Source: Candidatus Dormiibacterota bacterium
GTDB taxonomy: Bacteria; Chloroflexota; Dormibacteria; Dormibacterales; Dormibacteraceae
DNA length: 5,734 nucleotides
Assembly: GCA_955652585.1 (NCBI GenBank)
Contig: CATPBF010000021.1
Location: 1 to 5,734 of the forward strand
Direction: 5' to 3'
Below the pieces are notes generated by a model that did not search any database, was not told the DNA's origin, and saw only the letters and a list, made by a program, of their open reading frames with translations. The position numbers and the translations under genes were made by a program. Shown in pieces: positions 1 through 5,734 of this stretch. How positions within the stretch are numbered: position 1 is the first letter of the stretch; each line of letters begins with the position of its first letter.

Positions 1-1713
1 CCGGTCGTTGCCCCGGAAGGAGAACGAGAGGTTGGAGACGCCGCCCGAGATGCGCACGCCCGGGCATTTCTTCTTGATCTCAGTCGTGGCCTTGATAAAC
101 GCCTTGGCGTAGCCCGCGTGCTCCTCGATCCCCGTCGCGATGGCGAGGATGTTGGGGTCGAAGATGATGTCCTCCGGGTGGTACCCGGCCTTCTCGGTGA
201 GCAACTTGTACGCCCGCTGGCAGATGCTGACCTTGCGCTCGAGCGTGTCCGCTTGGCCCTTCTCGTCGAAGGCCATCACGACCACGGCGGCGCCGTATTC
301 GTGAACCAGCCTGGCTTTTTCGAGGAACGACTCCTCGCCTTCCTTGAGGCTGATCGAGTTGCACACGCCCTTGCCCTGGAGGCACTTCAGGCCCGCCTCG
401 AGGACGGTCCATTTCGAGCTGTCGACCATGATCGGGATACGCGCGATCTCGGGCTCGGTCGCGATGAGGTTGAGGAATCGGGTCATCGCGGCCTCGGAGT
501 CGAGGAGGTCGGCGTCCATGTTCACGTCGAGAAGGTTCGCTCCGCCGCGCACCTGGTCGAGCGCCACCTGCACCGCACCCGTGAAGTCCCCCGACTCGAT
601 CAATCGGCGGAACCTGATCGAACCGGTGACGTTGGTCCGCTCGCCGATGACGACAAACCTGGTGTCGGGCCCGATCTCGAAGGGCTCGAGGCCGCTGAAC
701 TTCGCCTTCCCGACGCGCTTGGGGACATGGCGCGGCGGGATGCCGGCCACCGCCTTGCGGATCTGGCGGATGTGATCGGGCGTGGTGCCGCAGCAGCCGC
801 CGGCGGCATTGAGGAAACCGCTCGTGGCAAATTCGCGCAGCAGCCGGCTCGTGATCGGCGGGTCCTCGTCGAAACCGCCGAAAGAGTTGGGCAGGCCGGC
901 GTTCGGGTAGCACGTGACGTAGACCGGCGCGATGCGAGACAGCACCTCGATATATGGGCGCATCTCCGTGGCGCCGAGGGAGCAGTTGATGCCCGCGGCG
1001 AAGGGGTCGGCGTGCTCGATCGAGTTCCACCAGGCTTCAACGGTCTGGCCGGAGAGGTTGCGCCCGCTCCGGTCGACGATGGTGACCGATATGAAAAGGG
1101 GCAGCTGCGGCGCCACCTCTTTCACGGCCGCGATCGCGGCTTTGCCGTTGAGAGTGTCGAAGATCGTCTCGATCAGGAGGAAGTCGACGCCGCCGTCGCG
1201 CAGACCGCGCGCGGCCACGGCGTAGCCGTCGCGAAGTTGGTCGAACGTCGCATCGCGATAGGACGGGTCATCGACCTTCGGCGAAAGCGAGAGGGTGACG
1301 TTGGTCGGGCCCAGCGAGCCGGCCACAAACCTGTTCTCGTAGGCGTCGACGGCCGACCGCGCCAGCCGGGCTCCTGTGAGGTTGATCTCGTACGTGAGAT
1401 CCTCGAGCCCATAGTCGGCCTGCGAGACCGGGGTGGCGGTAAATGTGTTCGTCGTGATGAGGTCCGCTCCGGCCTCCAGGTATTCGCGGTGGATGCGGCT
1501 GACCACGTCCGGGCGTGACAGGTTGAGGATGTCAACGTTGTTCTTGAGCAGCTTGGGGTGGTCGCGGAACCGCTCGCCCCGCCAGTCTTGTTCGGTCAGG
1601 CCCTGCTTCTGGAGCAGCACGCCAGTCGACCCGTCAAAGATCACGATCCGCTGCTTGAACAGCCGATCGAGACGCTCACGGACGGATGATGGGGCCGAGG
1701 TGGCGGTGGCCAT
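1..1713 (-). CDS. metH: Cobalamin-dependent methionine synthase MetH, N-terminal half (partial, C-terminus outside window)
   Basis: MetH moves a methyl group from 5-methyltetrahydrofolate via cobalamin to homocysteine, giving methionine and tetrahydrofolate in the cytoplasm. The minus frame is open for 571 codons from ATG at 1713-1711 to the window edge. Residues about 15-325 form the homocysteine domain. The expected zinc ligands are present: Cys244 (in INCSLGA) and Cys307-Cys308 (in GGCCGTTPDHI), and so is IETIFDTLNGKAA (181-193). Residues about 350-571 are the pterin-binding domain, with ERTNVTGS (358-365), DVNMD (396-400), PIMVDSSKW (427-435), MAFDEKGQADT (480-490) and GGVSNLSFSFRGN (557-569). 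All align readily with remembered E. coli MetH (about 1,227 residues), so roughly half is missing: the end of the pterin domain plus the cap, B12 and reactivation domains. The start is firm: no other in-frame ATG, GTG or TTG lies between it and the upstream TAG, and AAGGG sits 5 bases upstream. One oddity is the N-terminal motif DGSTGV (27-32), where DG-A/G-M/T-GT is usual. Confidence 0.97.
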   Translation of the reverse strand, partial: MATATSAPSSVRERLDRLFKQRIVIFDGSTGVLLQKQGLTEQDWRGERFRDHPKLLKNNVDILNLSRPDVVSRIHREYLEAGADLITTNTFTATPVSQADYGLEDLTYEINLTGARLARSAVDAYENRFVAGSLGPTNVTLSLSPKVDDPSYRDATFDQLRDGYAVAARGLRDGGVDFLLIETIFDTLNGKAAIAAVKEVAPQLPLFISVTIVDRSGRNLSGQTVEAWWNSIEHADPFAAGINCSLGATEMRPYIEVLSRIAPVYVTCYPNAGLPNSFGGFDEDPPITSRLLREFATSGFLNAAGGCCGTTPDHIRQIRKAVAGIPPRHVPKRVGKAKFSGLEPFEIGPDTRFVVIGERTNVTGSIRFRRLIESGDFTGAVQVALDQVRGGANLLDVNMDADLLDSEAAMTRFLNLIATEPEIARIPIMVDSSKWTVLEAGLKCLQGKGVCNSISLKEGEESFLEKARLVHEYGAAVVVMAFDEKGQADTLERKVSICQRAYKLLTEKAGYHPEDIIFDPNILAIATGIEEHAGYAKAFIKATTEIKKKCPGVRISGGVSNLSFSFRGNDR

Positions 1714-1718
1714 GTGGA

Positions 1719-1723
1719 CCCTT
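1719..1723 (-). promoter_or_regulatory. Ribosome binding site of metH
   Basis: On the minus strand AAGGG lies 5 bases before the metH ATG at 1713. It is the only purine-rich Shine-Dalgarno-like match close to the start and supports that start. Confidence 0.5.
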
Positions 1724-1738
1724 AAGAGTACGAGGAGA

Positions 1739-1755
1739 GGATCGCGGTCCGATCC
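1739..1755 (-). repeat. Small inverted repeat in the glycosyltransferase-metH gap
   Basis: The 60-base gap 1714-1773 holds a perfect 6-base stem (GGATCG / CGATCC) around a 5-base loop. It is not followed by a T-run, so it does not look like an intrinsic terminator. The gap is also far too short for a cobalamin or SAM riboswitch, which are common before metH genes. The hairpin could be chance in GC-rich DNA, or a weak attenuating or RNA-stabilising structure between the two co-directional genes. Confidence 0.3.
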
Positions 1756-1773
1756 AACCCCGGCCGGCTGCGC

Positions 1774-3252
1774 CTAAGGCGGCACCACCCACACCGCCGG
1801 GTCGCCGTTGGGATCCCGCGCATACACCGTGGCCGATGCTCGAGCGTCCGGCGGCAGGTCGTTGAGGTTCAGGGCCGCCAGGCCGAAGCCGGGCGGGGCA
1901 TTGGAGCCTGGCGCGAGGATCGGAACGGCGGGCCCGTCGAGAAAGCGCACGGACTGCGCGTCGTACGCATTGACTATGACGGCGGTGTTCGGCTGGGCAC
2001 CAGCCGCGGCCAGCGCCACCGTGTGGAAGTCGAAGGCCGCGTATCGCTCGGACAGCGGCCGGAAGGCGAACGCAAGGCCGCCATAAACCCCGGTGAGCAG
2101 AAGCGCGGCGGCGCAGCCGGCGGCGACGACCGCTGCGTAGCCGCGGCCCGCCCGGCGCGCCAGCCGCACCGCTTCGACCACGCCGACTCCGACCAGCACG
2201 GCGACGAACGGGGCCAGGGCGAGGCTCCTCTGCAGGTGTGGCGCGCCGCCCTCGACCGCGTACAGGGGTGGCAGCAGATATACGCCCAACCCGATCAGCA
2301 CGAGCCCGGATGTGCGGTCCCGGCGCTCACGGACCAGCCGCCACAGGCCGAGAGCCGCCAGCAGCGGCAGAGGCCACAGCAGCAGAGGCAGGCCGGAGAT
2401 GTCATGCCGCGGGTTCGGATCGCCGGCCACGAAGAACATGCCCAGGGTCTGGAGGCTGTGTGTCAGCACGGTGGTGTGAGGCATCCCGGGACTAAGCGCC
2501 GAGACGCCGGCGATGCGCCCGAAATAATTGAGCGGGTCGGTGACAATGGTCCACAGGTAGGGCGCCGCGGCCACCGCGTAACCGAAAACGAACCAGAGCC
2601 GGCGGGCCCACAGCTGGTCGAAAAGCGGACGGTCCACCCGACGCAGCCACAGCAGCCAGGCGCCGACCAGCAGGGGCGTCAGCTTCAGAGGCTGGTACGT
2701 CCACAATCCGGCTCCCGCCACGAAGCCGGCGATAAACGCAAAGCGCCGGCCTGGGCGGTCCGACCACGCCAACAGGGCGGCCGCCGCGAGGCCGGCGAAT
2801 GGCACGGTCAGGCCGTTGCGAAGTCCCAGGACCGAAGTTGCGATGAGCCACGGCGACCCTGCCATCCATGCGATTCCGGCCAGCGCCGCAACCACGCCGT
2901 ACCGCCGCAGAAGCGGCCACGCGGCCGCAATCCCCGCGAGCCCGACGAGGGTCGAGGTGACGCGGATGCCCGCGACCGTCGGCCCCGTGAAGAAGTGAAA
3001 AGTGGCCGCGACCAGATATGCAAAGAGGGCTTCGCGACCGCCGTTCTCGTCGATGAATACGGGCCGGTAGGCCGGATCAGCCAGGATGCGAAGCGCAGCG
3101 ATGCCCTCGGAGGCCTCATCGGGATAGAGGCCGCCTGGCTGCCCGTGGAGCAGCGGCACCAGTCTCGCCGCGGCGGCGCAGACCAGGACGGCGAGCACGG
3201 CAGCGGCCACCAGCAACCGCCTGGGAAGGCGAGACCGCGCCATCAAAGCCAT
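1774..3252 (-). CDS. GT39-like (GT-C fold) polytopic membrane glycosyltransferase
   Basis: This 492-residue protein is probably an inner-membrane glycosyltransferase that takes sugar from a polyprenyl-phosphate donor on the outer face. A basic N-terminus (RSRLPRR) precedes the first membrane helix at about 12-33. The first outer loop carries GLYPDEASEG with the acidic pair Asp45-Glu46, the position of the catalytic acidic motif in the PMT/ArnT superfamily. The loop continues into FIDENGGREALFAYL (67-81), a pattern I know from bacterial GT39-like proteins. Roughly ten further hydrophobic segments follow up to about residue 392. Between them lies GDPNPRHDISGLPLL (277-291), also typical of these proteins. 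Residues about 398-492 are a soluble tail, probably extracytoplasmic. The ATG at 3252-3250 has AGGG 8 bases upstream; the ATG nine bases further in lacks such a site. The gene diverges from another GT39-like gene and is followed after 60 bases by metH on the same strand. Family assignment is good; sugar and acceptor are unknown. Confidence 0.85.
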   Translation of the reverse strand: MALMARSRLPRRLLVAAAVLAVLVCAAAARLVPLLHGQPGGLYPDEASEGIAALRILADPAYRPVFIDENGGREALFAYLVAATFHFFTGPTVAGIRVTSTLVGLAGIAAAWPLLRRYGVVAALAGIAWMAGSPWLIATSVLGLRNGLTVPFAGLAAAALLAWSDRPGRRFAFIAGFVAGAGLWTYQPLKLTPLLVGAWLLWLRRVDRPLFDQLWARRLWFVFGYAVAAAPYLWTIVTDPLNYFGRIAGVSALSPGMPHTTVLTHSLQTLGMFFVAGDPNPRHDISGLPLLLWPLPLLAALGLWRLVRERRDRTSGLVLIGLGVYLLPPLYAVEGGAPHLQRSLALAPFVAVLVGVGVVEAVRLARRAGRGYAAVVAAGCAAALLLTGVYGGLAFAFRPLSERYAAFDFHTVALAAAGAQPNTAVIVNAYDAQSVRFLDGPAVPILAPGSNAPPGFGLAALNLNDLPPDARASATVYARDPNGDPAVWVVPP

Positions 3253-3280
3253 TTCAGAATCCCTGGAGAATAGGGCCGAC
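3253..3280. promoter_or_regulatory. 28-base divergent gap carrying both ribosome binding sites
   Basis: The gap between the two divergent glycosyltransferase genes is too short to hold two promoters, so promoter elements must lie inside the opposing coding sequences. The plus-strand CCCT at 3261-3264 reads AGGG for the minus gene, 8 bases before its ATG. GGAG (3265-3268) and AGGG (3272-3275, 5 bases before GTG) serve the plus gene. CCCT and AGGG can pair with each other across a 7-base loop. No clear -35/-10 pair was recognised. Confidence 0.45.
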
Positions 3281-4729
3281 GTGGATCACCCTGTCGTGCG
3301 GAGCGCCTACGCGCGTGGCGTGATGCTGCTGACCGCTGCCGGCCTGGCGGTGCGCATCCTATGGCTGAACCACGAACCGATCTGGCGTGATGAAGCCTTC
3401 ACAGCAGTGGTCGAGCAGCGGGGCATCGCGGGAATGCTCGACGCGATTCACAACGACTCCGCGCCGCCGCTCAGCTACCTCCTGACGCACGTCTCACTTT
3501 CTTTCCTGGGGCAGACTCCGACCGCGCTCCGCCTGTCGTCCGCGATCGCGGGCACGCTGATCGTCCCGGTTGGAGCCGCTTTAGGACGTCGCTGCGCCGG
3601 CGACCGCGGCGGGTTGTGGGCCGGGGCGATATTCGCCTTCGTGCCGGCGCTCGTGATGAGCGGTCGCGACGCGCGAATGTACGCGATGGCGACGACCCTG
3701 GTGGCGGTGTCGACGCTTGCGTTGTGGCGGGCCGCCGAACGCGGCACGGCAATGCGCTGGGCTGTCTATGGGGTGGCCATGCTGCTCGGTCTCTACACCC
3801 AGTACTTCGTGATTCTTGCGATACCTGCGCAGCTCATCGCCCTTCGATTGGCGCTGCGCGCGCCATGGCGGACGGTGGCCACGGCAGCCGGCGTGTCGGG
3901 GCTGGCATTGGCAGCGCTGGTACCCTGGCTCGTATACGCCGCGCGGCAGTTCAGGCATGCGGAGACTCCGTTCTGGGTACCGCCTTTGACACTGATAAAC
4001 GTGAGTGGCACGCTCGCCCAGTTCCTGTCAGGGCCCGCGATCGAACCGGGCACCCAGGGCAAGGTCGCGATTCAGGCCGTCCAGCTGCTGGCGGTGGCGG
4101 GCGGAGTGGTGTGCGCGTTCCTTCTGTTCCGGGCTCGCAAACGCCTTGGCAGCCCGTCCGGATTCATCGCCCTGTGCGGCGGTGTGCCGGTGGGCTTACT
4201 AGCCGCCGCCAGCATCTGGCACCCGATCCTCGAGGCTCGGTACGCCGGCGTTTTGTGGGGGCCGCTCTTCGCGCTCCTGGCGGTTGGGATCGCGAGCCTG
4301 CATCGTTTGTTCGTGAGAGTTCTCGTGGTGATGGCGCTCGTAGCGCCGACCGCCGCATTCTCGGTCGCGGTCACGCACCCCGACACGCCGGCCCTGACGG
4401 CGTATCTCGAGCCGCGACTTCATGAGAACGATTTCATCTGGGCCTCCGCCGGCGACTATCTCCTCCTGCTTTATTACGGTGACGCGGATGAGCGCGCTCA
4501 TACCCAGGTGGTGGCGCACCACATCGCCTGGTTCTGGGGCACGGCCGCGTTTCCACCCAATGCGCTGACCCCTGACTTTCCGGCAAGCACGCTCCAGCAG
4601 GGAGGCACCATCTACTGGGTGGACGACGCCGGCCATAAGCTGCCGGTCCCGCCGTCCGGATATTCCTTGCGCCACCTCGACTGCTTCAACACGATCTGCG
4701 TCGCCACCTTCTCGCCCAGTCCGCCATGA
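3281..4729 (+). CDS. GT39-like (GT-C fold) membrane glycosyltransferase, mannosyltransferase-like
   Basis: This 482-residue integral membrane protein belongs to the PMT/ArnT-like GT-C superfamily, which transfers sugar from polyprenyl-phosphate donors outside the cytoplasmic membrane. After a first helix at about 13-30, the first outer loop carries EPIWRDEAFTA with the acidic pair Asp37-Glu38. NDSAPPLSYLLTH (58-70) matches the familiar D-x-HPPLYYLLLH pattern, here with Ala in place of His. SGRDARMYAMA (127-137) and GLYTQYFVILA (170-180) match the ARMYA and LYT-x-YF motifs of the family. About eleven hydrophobic segments end near residue 363. Residues about 368-482 are a soluble, probably extracytoplasmic tail with Cys468 and Cys473, which could form a disulfide. 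Translation starts at GTG 3281 with AGGG 5 bases upstream. A later start at ATG 3323 (Met15) is possible but would cut into the first helix. The stop overlaps the start of the GT2 gene, which suggests co-translation and a donor-making partner. Sugar and acceptor are unknown. Confidence 0.87.
   Translation: MDHPVVRSAYARGVMLLTAAGLAVRILWLNHEPIWRDEAFTAVVEQRGIAGMLDAIHNDSAPPLSYLLTHVSLSFLGQTPTALRLSSAIAGTLIVPVGAALGRRCAGDRGGLWAGAIFAFVPALVMSGRDARMYAMATTLVAVSTLALWRAAERGTAMRWAVYGVAMLLGLYTQYFVILAIPAQLIALRLALRAPWRTVATAAGVSGLALAALVPWLVYAARQFRHAETPFWVPPLTLINVSGTLAQFLSGPAIEPGTQGKVAIQAVQLLAVAGGVVCAFLLFRARKRLGSPSGFIALCGGVPVGLLAAASIWHPILEARYAGVLWGPLFALLAVGIASLHRLFVRVLVVMALVAPTAAFSVAVTHPDTPALTAYLEPRLHENDFIWASAGDYLLLLYYGDADERAHTQVVAHHIAWFWGTAAFPPNALTPDFPASTLQQGGTIYWVDDAGHKLPVPPSGYSLRHLDCFNTICVATFSPSPP
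4726..4729 (+). promoter_or_regulatory. ATGA stop-start overlap, likely translational coupling
   Basis: The TGA of the GT39-like gene (4727-4729) overlaps the ATG of the GT2 gene (4726-4728). No Shine-Dalgarno-like purine run lies just upstream of this ATG or of the alternative in-frame ATG at 4738. Reinitiation by ribosomes finishing the upstream gene is therefore the likely route, which would tie the amounts of the two proteins together. Confidence 0.65.
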
Positions 4730-5734
4730 TTGAAAAAATGACGAATCCTCGATTGTCCGTCGTAGTGCTGGTCTACAACGAATCCGAGAGCATCGCGCCG
4801 CTGCACGAGGAGCTGAGTGAAGTTCTGGAAGGACTCGATGTCACGTTCGAGATCGTCTACATCGACGACGGCAGCCGTGACGGCGGCACTGAGAAGATGG
4901 CCCAGCTCGCGCTCCACGACCCCCACGTACGAGTGGTCAGCTTTCGCCGCAATTTCGGTCAGACCGCGGCGGTGCAGGCAGGGATCGACAACAGCCGCGG
5001 GGAAATCGTGGTCTTCATGGACGGCGACATGCAGAACGACCCCCATGACATCCCCCGGCTGTTGGATCAGATAGAAGCGGGGTATGACGTGGTCAGCGGC
5101 TGGCGCAAGGAACGCAAGGACGACGCTTCGCGCGTGGTGCCCTCGCAGATCGCCAACTGGATCATCGCCCGCGTCACGCGCGTTCCGCTGAACGATTTCG
5201 GCTGCACGCTCAAGGCTTACCGCCGTGAGGTGATCCAGGACGTGAAGCTCTACGGCGAGATGCACAGATTCATCCCGGTCTACGCGTCGTGGGTCGGCGC
5301 TCGCATCACCGAGCTGCCGGTCAACCATAGACAGAGGGTGTTCGGGCGCTCGAAGTATTCGCTCTCGCGCACCTCGCGGGTGCTGCTCGACCTGATCACC
5401 GTCAAGCTCCTGGGCAGCTACTCGACCAAACCGATCTATTTCTTTGGGTTCGCCGCCTTCGGCCTTTGGGCGCTGGCACTGGTCTTTGCAGCCATAGTCA
5501 TCATCCAGAAGCTCCTGCCCCCGTATCCGTACGCGCACAACAACCCGCTCCTCTTGCTGGCAGTCTTCCTGGCGATCGTCGGCGTGCAGTTCATCCTCAT
5601 GGGATTGCTGGCCGAGCTCTCCATCCGGACCTATCACGAGTCGCAGGGCAAGAAAGTATATGTCGTGCGCGAGGTGATCGAGGCCGGCGAGGGCAACTCA
5701 CGCCCCGCTCCCCAACCCTCTCCCCGAAGGGGAG
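4726..5734 (+). CDS. GT2 polyprenyl-phosphate glycosyltransferase (DPM1/ArnC/GtrB type), open at window end
   Basis: The enzyme probably transfers a sugar from a nucleotide-sugar to undecaprenyl or a similar polyprenyl phosphate on the cytoplasmic membrane face, making the donor used by GT-C enzymes. The frame is open for 336 codons. SVVVLVYNE (11-19) starts the GT-A fold, YIDDGSRDGG (45-54) is the nucleotide-binding Asp motif, and FMDGDMQNDP (97-106) carries the DxD-type metal site Asp99/Asp101. NDFGCTLKAYRREV (156-169) and GRSKYSLSR (207-215) are typical of the DPM1/ArnC group. Two C-terminal membrane helices at about 237-260 and 274-297 are the ArnC/GtrB arrangement. After VYVVREV (311-317) family members I recall end soon (about 310-330 residues). 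Here the frame runs on through a Pro/Arg-rich stretch made by a palindromic repeat, so the true stop is probably just outside the window. ATG 4726 is preferred because it overlaps the upstream stop; ATG 4738 is the alternative. The sugar cannot be read from sequence. Confidence 0.92.
   Translation, partial: MIEKMTNPRLSVVVLVYNESESIAPLHEELSEVLEGLDVTFEIVYIDDGSRDGGTEKMAQLALHDPHVRVVSFRRNFGQTAAVQAGIDNSRGEIVVFMDGDMQNDPHDIPRLLDQIEAGYDVVSGWRKERKDDASRVVPSQIANWIIARVTRVPLNDFGCTLKAYRREVIQDVKLYGEMHRFIPVYASWVGARITELPVNHRQRVFGRSKYSLSRTSRVLLDLITVKLLGSYSTKPIYFFGFAAFGLWALALVFAAIVIIQKLLPPYPYAHNNPLLLLAVFLAIVGVQFILMGLLAELSIRTYHESQGKKVYVVREVIEAGEGNSRPAPQPSPRRG
5711..5734. repeat. REP-like palindrome, cut by the window end
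   Basis: The last 15 bases form a perfect 6-base stem, CTCCCC (5720-5725) and GGGGAG (5729-5734), around GAA. It is preceded by CCCAACC. Sequences of the form ACCCTCTCCCC-loop-GGGGAGAGGG are, from general knowledge, widespread dispersed palindromes at gene ends in many GC-rich bacteria. The right arm is cut here, so its full length cannot be seen. It lies inside the open GT2 frame, at the point where homologues usually stop. It could act as a transcript-end hairpin or simply be a repeat insertion site. Confidence 0.6.

Noticed and set aside
80..1030. 316-codon minus-strand frame overlapping metH in another frame
   Set aside because: Arg/Pro/His-rich product without domains. The metH frame on the same strand explains the sequence fully.
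118..1518. 466-codon plus-strand open frame antisense to metH
   Set aside because: metH motifs cover the whole region on the minus strand. The antisense product is rich in Arg, Asp, Val and Glu with no recognisable domain, as expected from GC-rich third positions.
1739..1755. Intrinsic terminator before metH
   Set aside because: The stem is only 6 bases and is followed by TCTCCTC rather than a T-run.
1774..1776. TAG between two genes in the same frame as a possible read-through fusion
   Set aside because: metH has its own ribosome binding site and a normal N-terminus, and a GT-C/MetH fusion makes no biological sense. The shared frame is a one-in-three chance.
2023..3273. 416-codon plus-strand open frame antisense to the minus-strand glycosyltransferase
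   Set aside because: Very rich in Gln, Arg, Gly and Pro, with no membrane or enzyme motifs. It is the antisense shadow of hydrophobic codons.
3616..4425. 269-codon plus-strand frame inside the GT39-like gene
   Set aside because: An Arg/Gly-rich out-of-frame shadow. The main frame has a continuous set of family motifs and membrane segments.
4612..5637. 341-codon minus-strand open frame antisense to the GT2 gene
   Set aside because: The GT2 motifs on the plus strand are unmistakable. The antisense product is Asp/His/Val-rich and has no known motif.

Overview
This window is GC-rich bacterial chromosome with strongly GC-biased third codon positions, which is why long open frames also appear antisense to each real gene. 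It holds four protein-coding genes. Two are complete and two run off the window ends. I see no tRNA, rRNA, CRISPR array, insertion sequence or phage gene. The organism cannot be named from this alone. A GC-rich Gram-negative-type lineage (for example Acidobacteriota, Myxococcota or Proteobacteria) fits the protein families and the REP-like palindrome at the right edge, but this is a weak inference.

Layout: positions 1-1713 (minus strand) encode the N-terminal half of cobalamin-dependent methionine synthase MetH, with the homocysteine domain and most of the folate domain. Behind a 60-base gap, 1774-3252 (minus) encodes a 492-residue polytopic GT-C/GT39-like glycosyltransferase. A 28-base divergent gap separates it from 3281-4729 (plus), a second GT39-like membrane glycosyltransferase of 482 residues. 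That gene overlaps by an ATGA junction with the gene at 4726-5734+ (plus), a GT2 polyprenyl-phosphate glycosyltransferase of the DPM1/ArnC/GtrB type, whose frame is still open at the window edge. The final bases form a CTCCCC-GAA-GGGGAG palindrome that looks like the start of a dispersed REP-like element.

Working together: the GT2 enzyme would charge a polyprenyl phosphate with a sugar on the cytoplasmic face. The two GT-C membrane enzymes, each with an acidic pair in the first outer loop and a soluble C-terminal tail, are the type that uses such lipid-linked sugars on the outer face. The three genes therefore look like a small surface-glycosylation module; the sugar and acceptor are unknown. 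MetH is a housekeeping methionine/one-carbon enzyme that happens to lie downstream of one of the glycosyltransferases on the same strand. I found no convincing novel system here. The points most worth checking are the glycosylation module and the palindrome that runs into the end of the GT2 reading frame.
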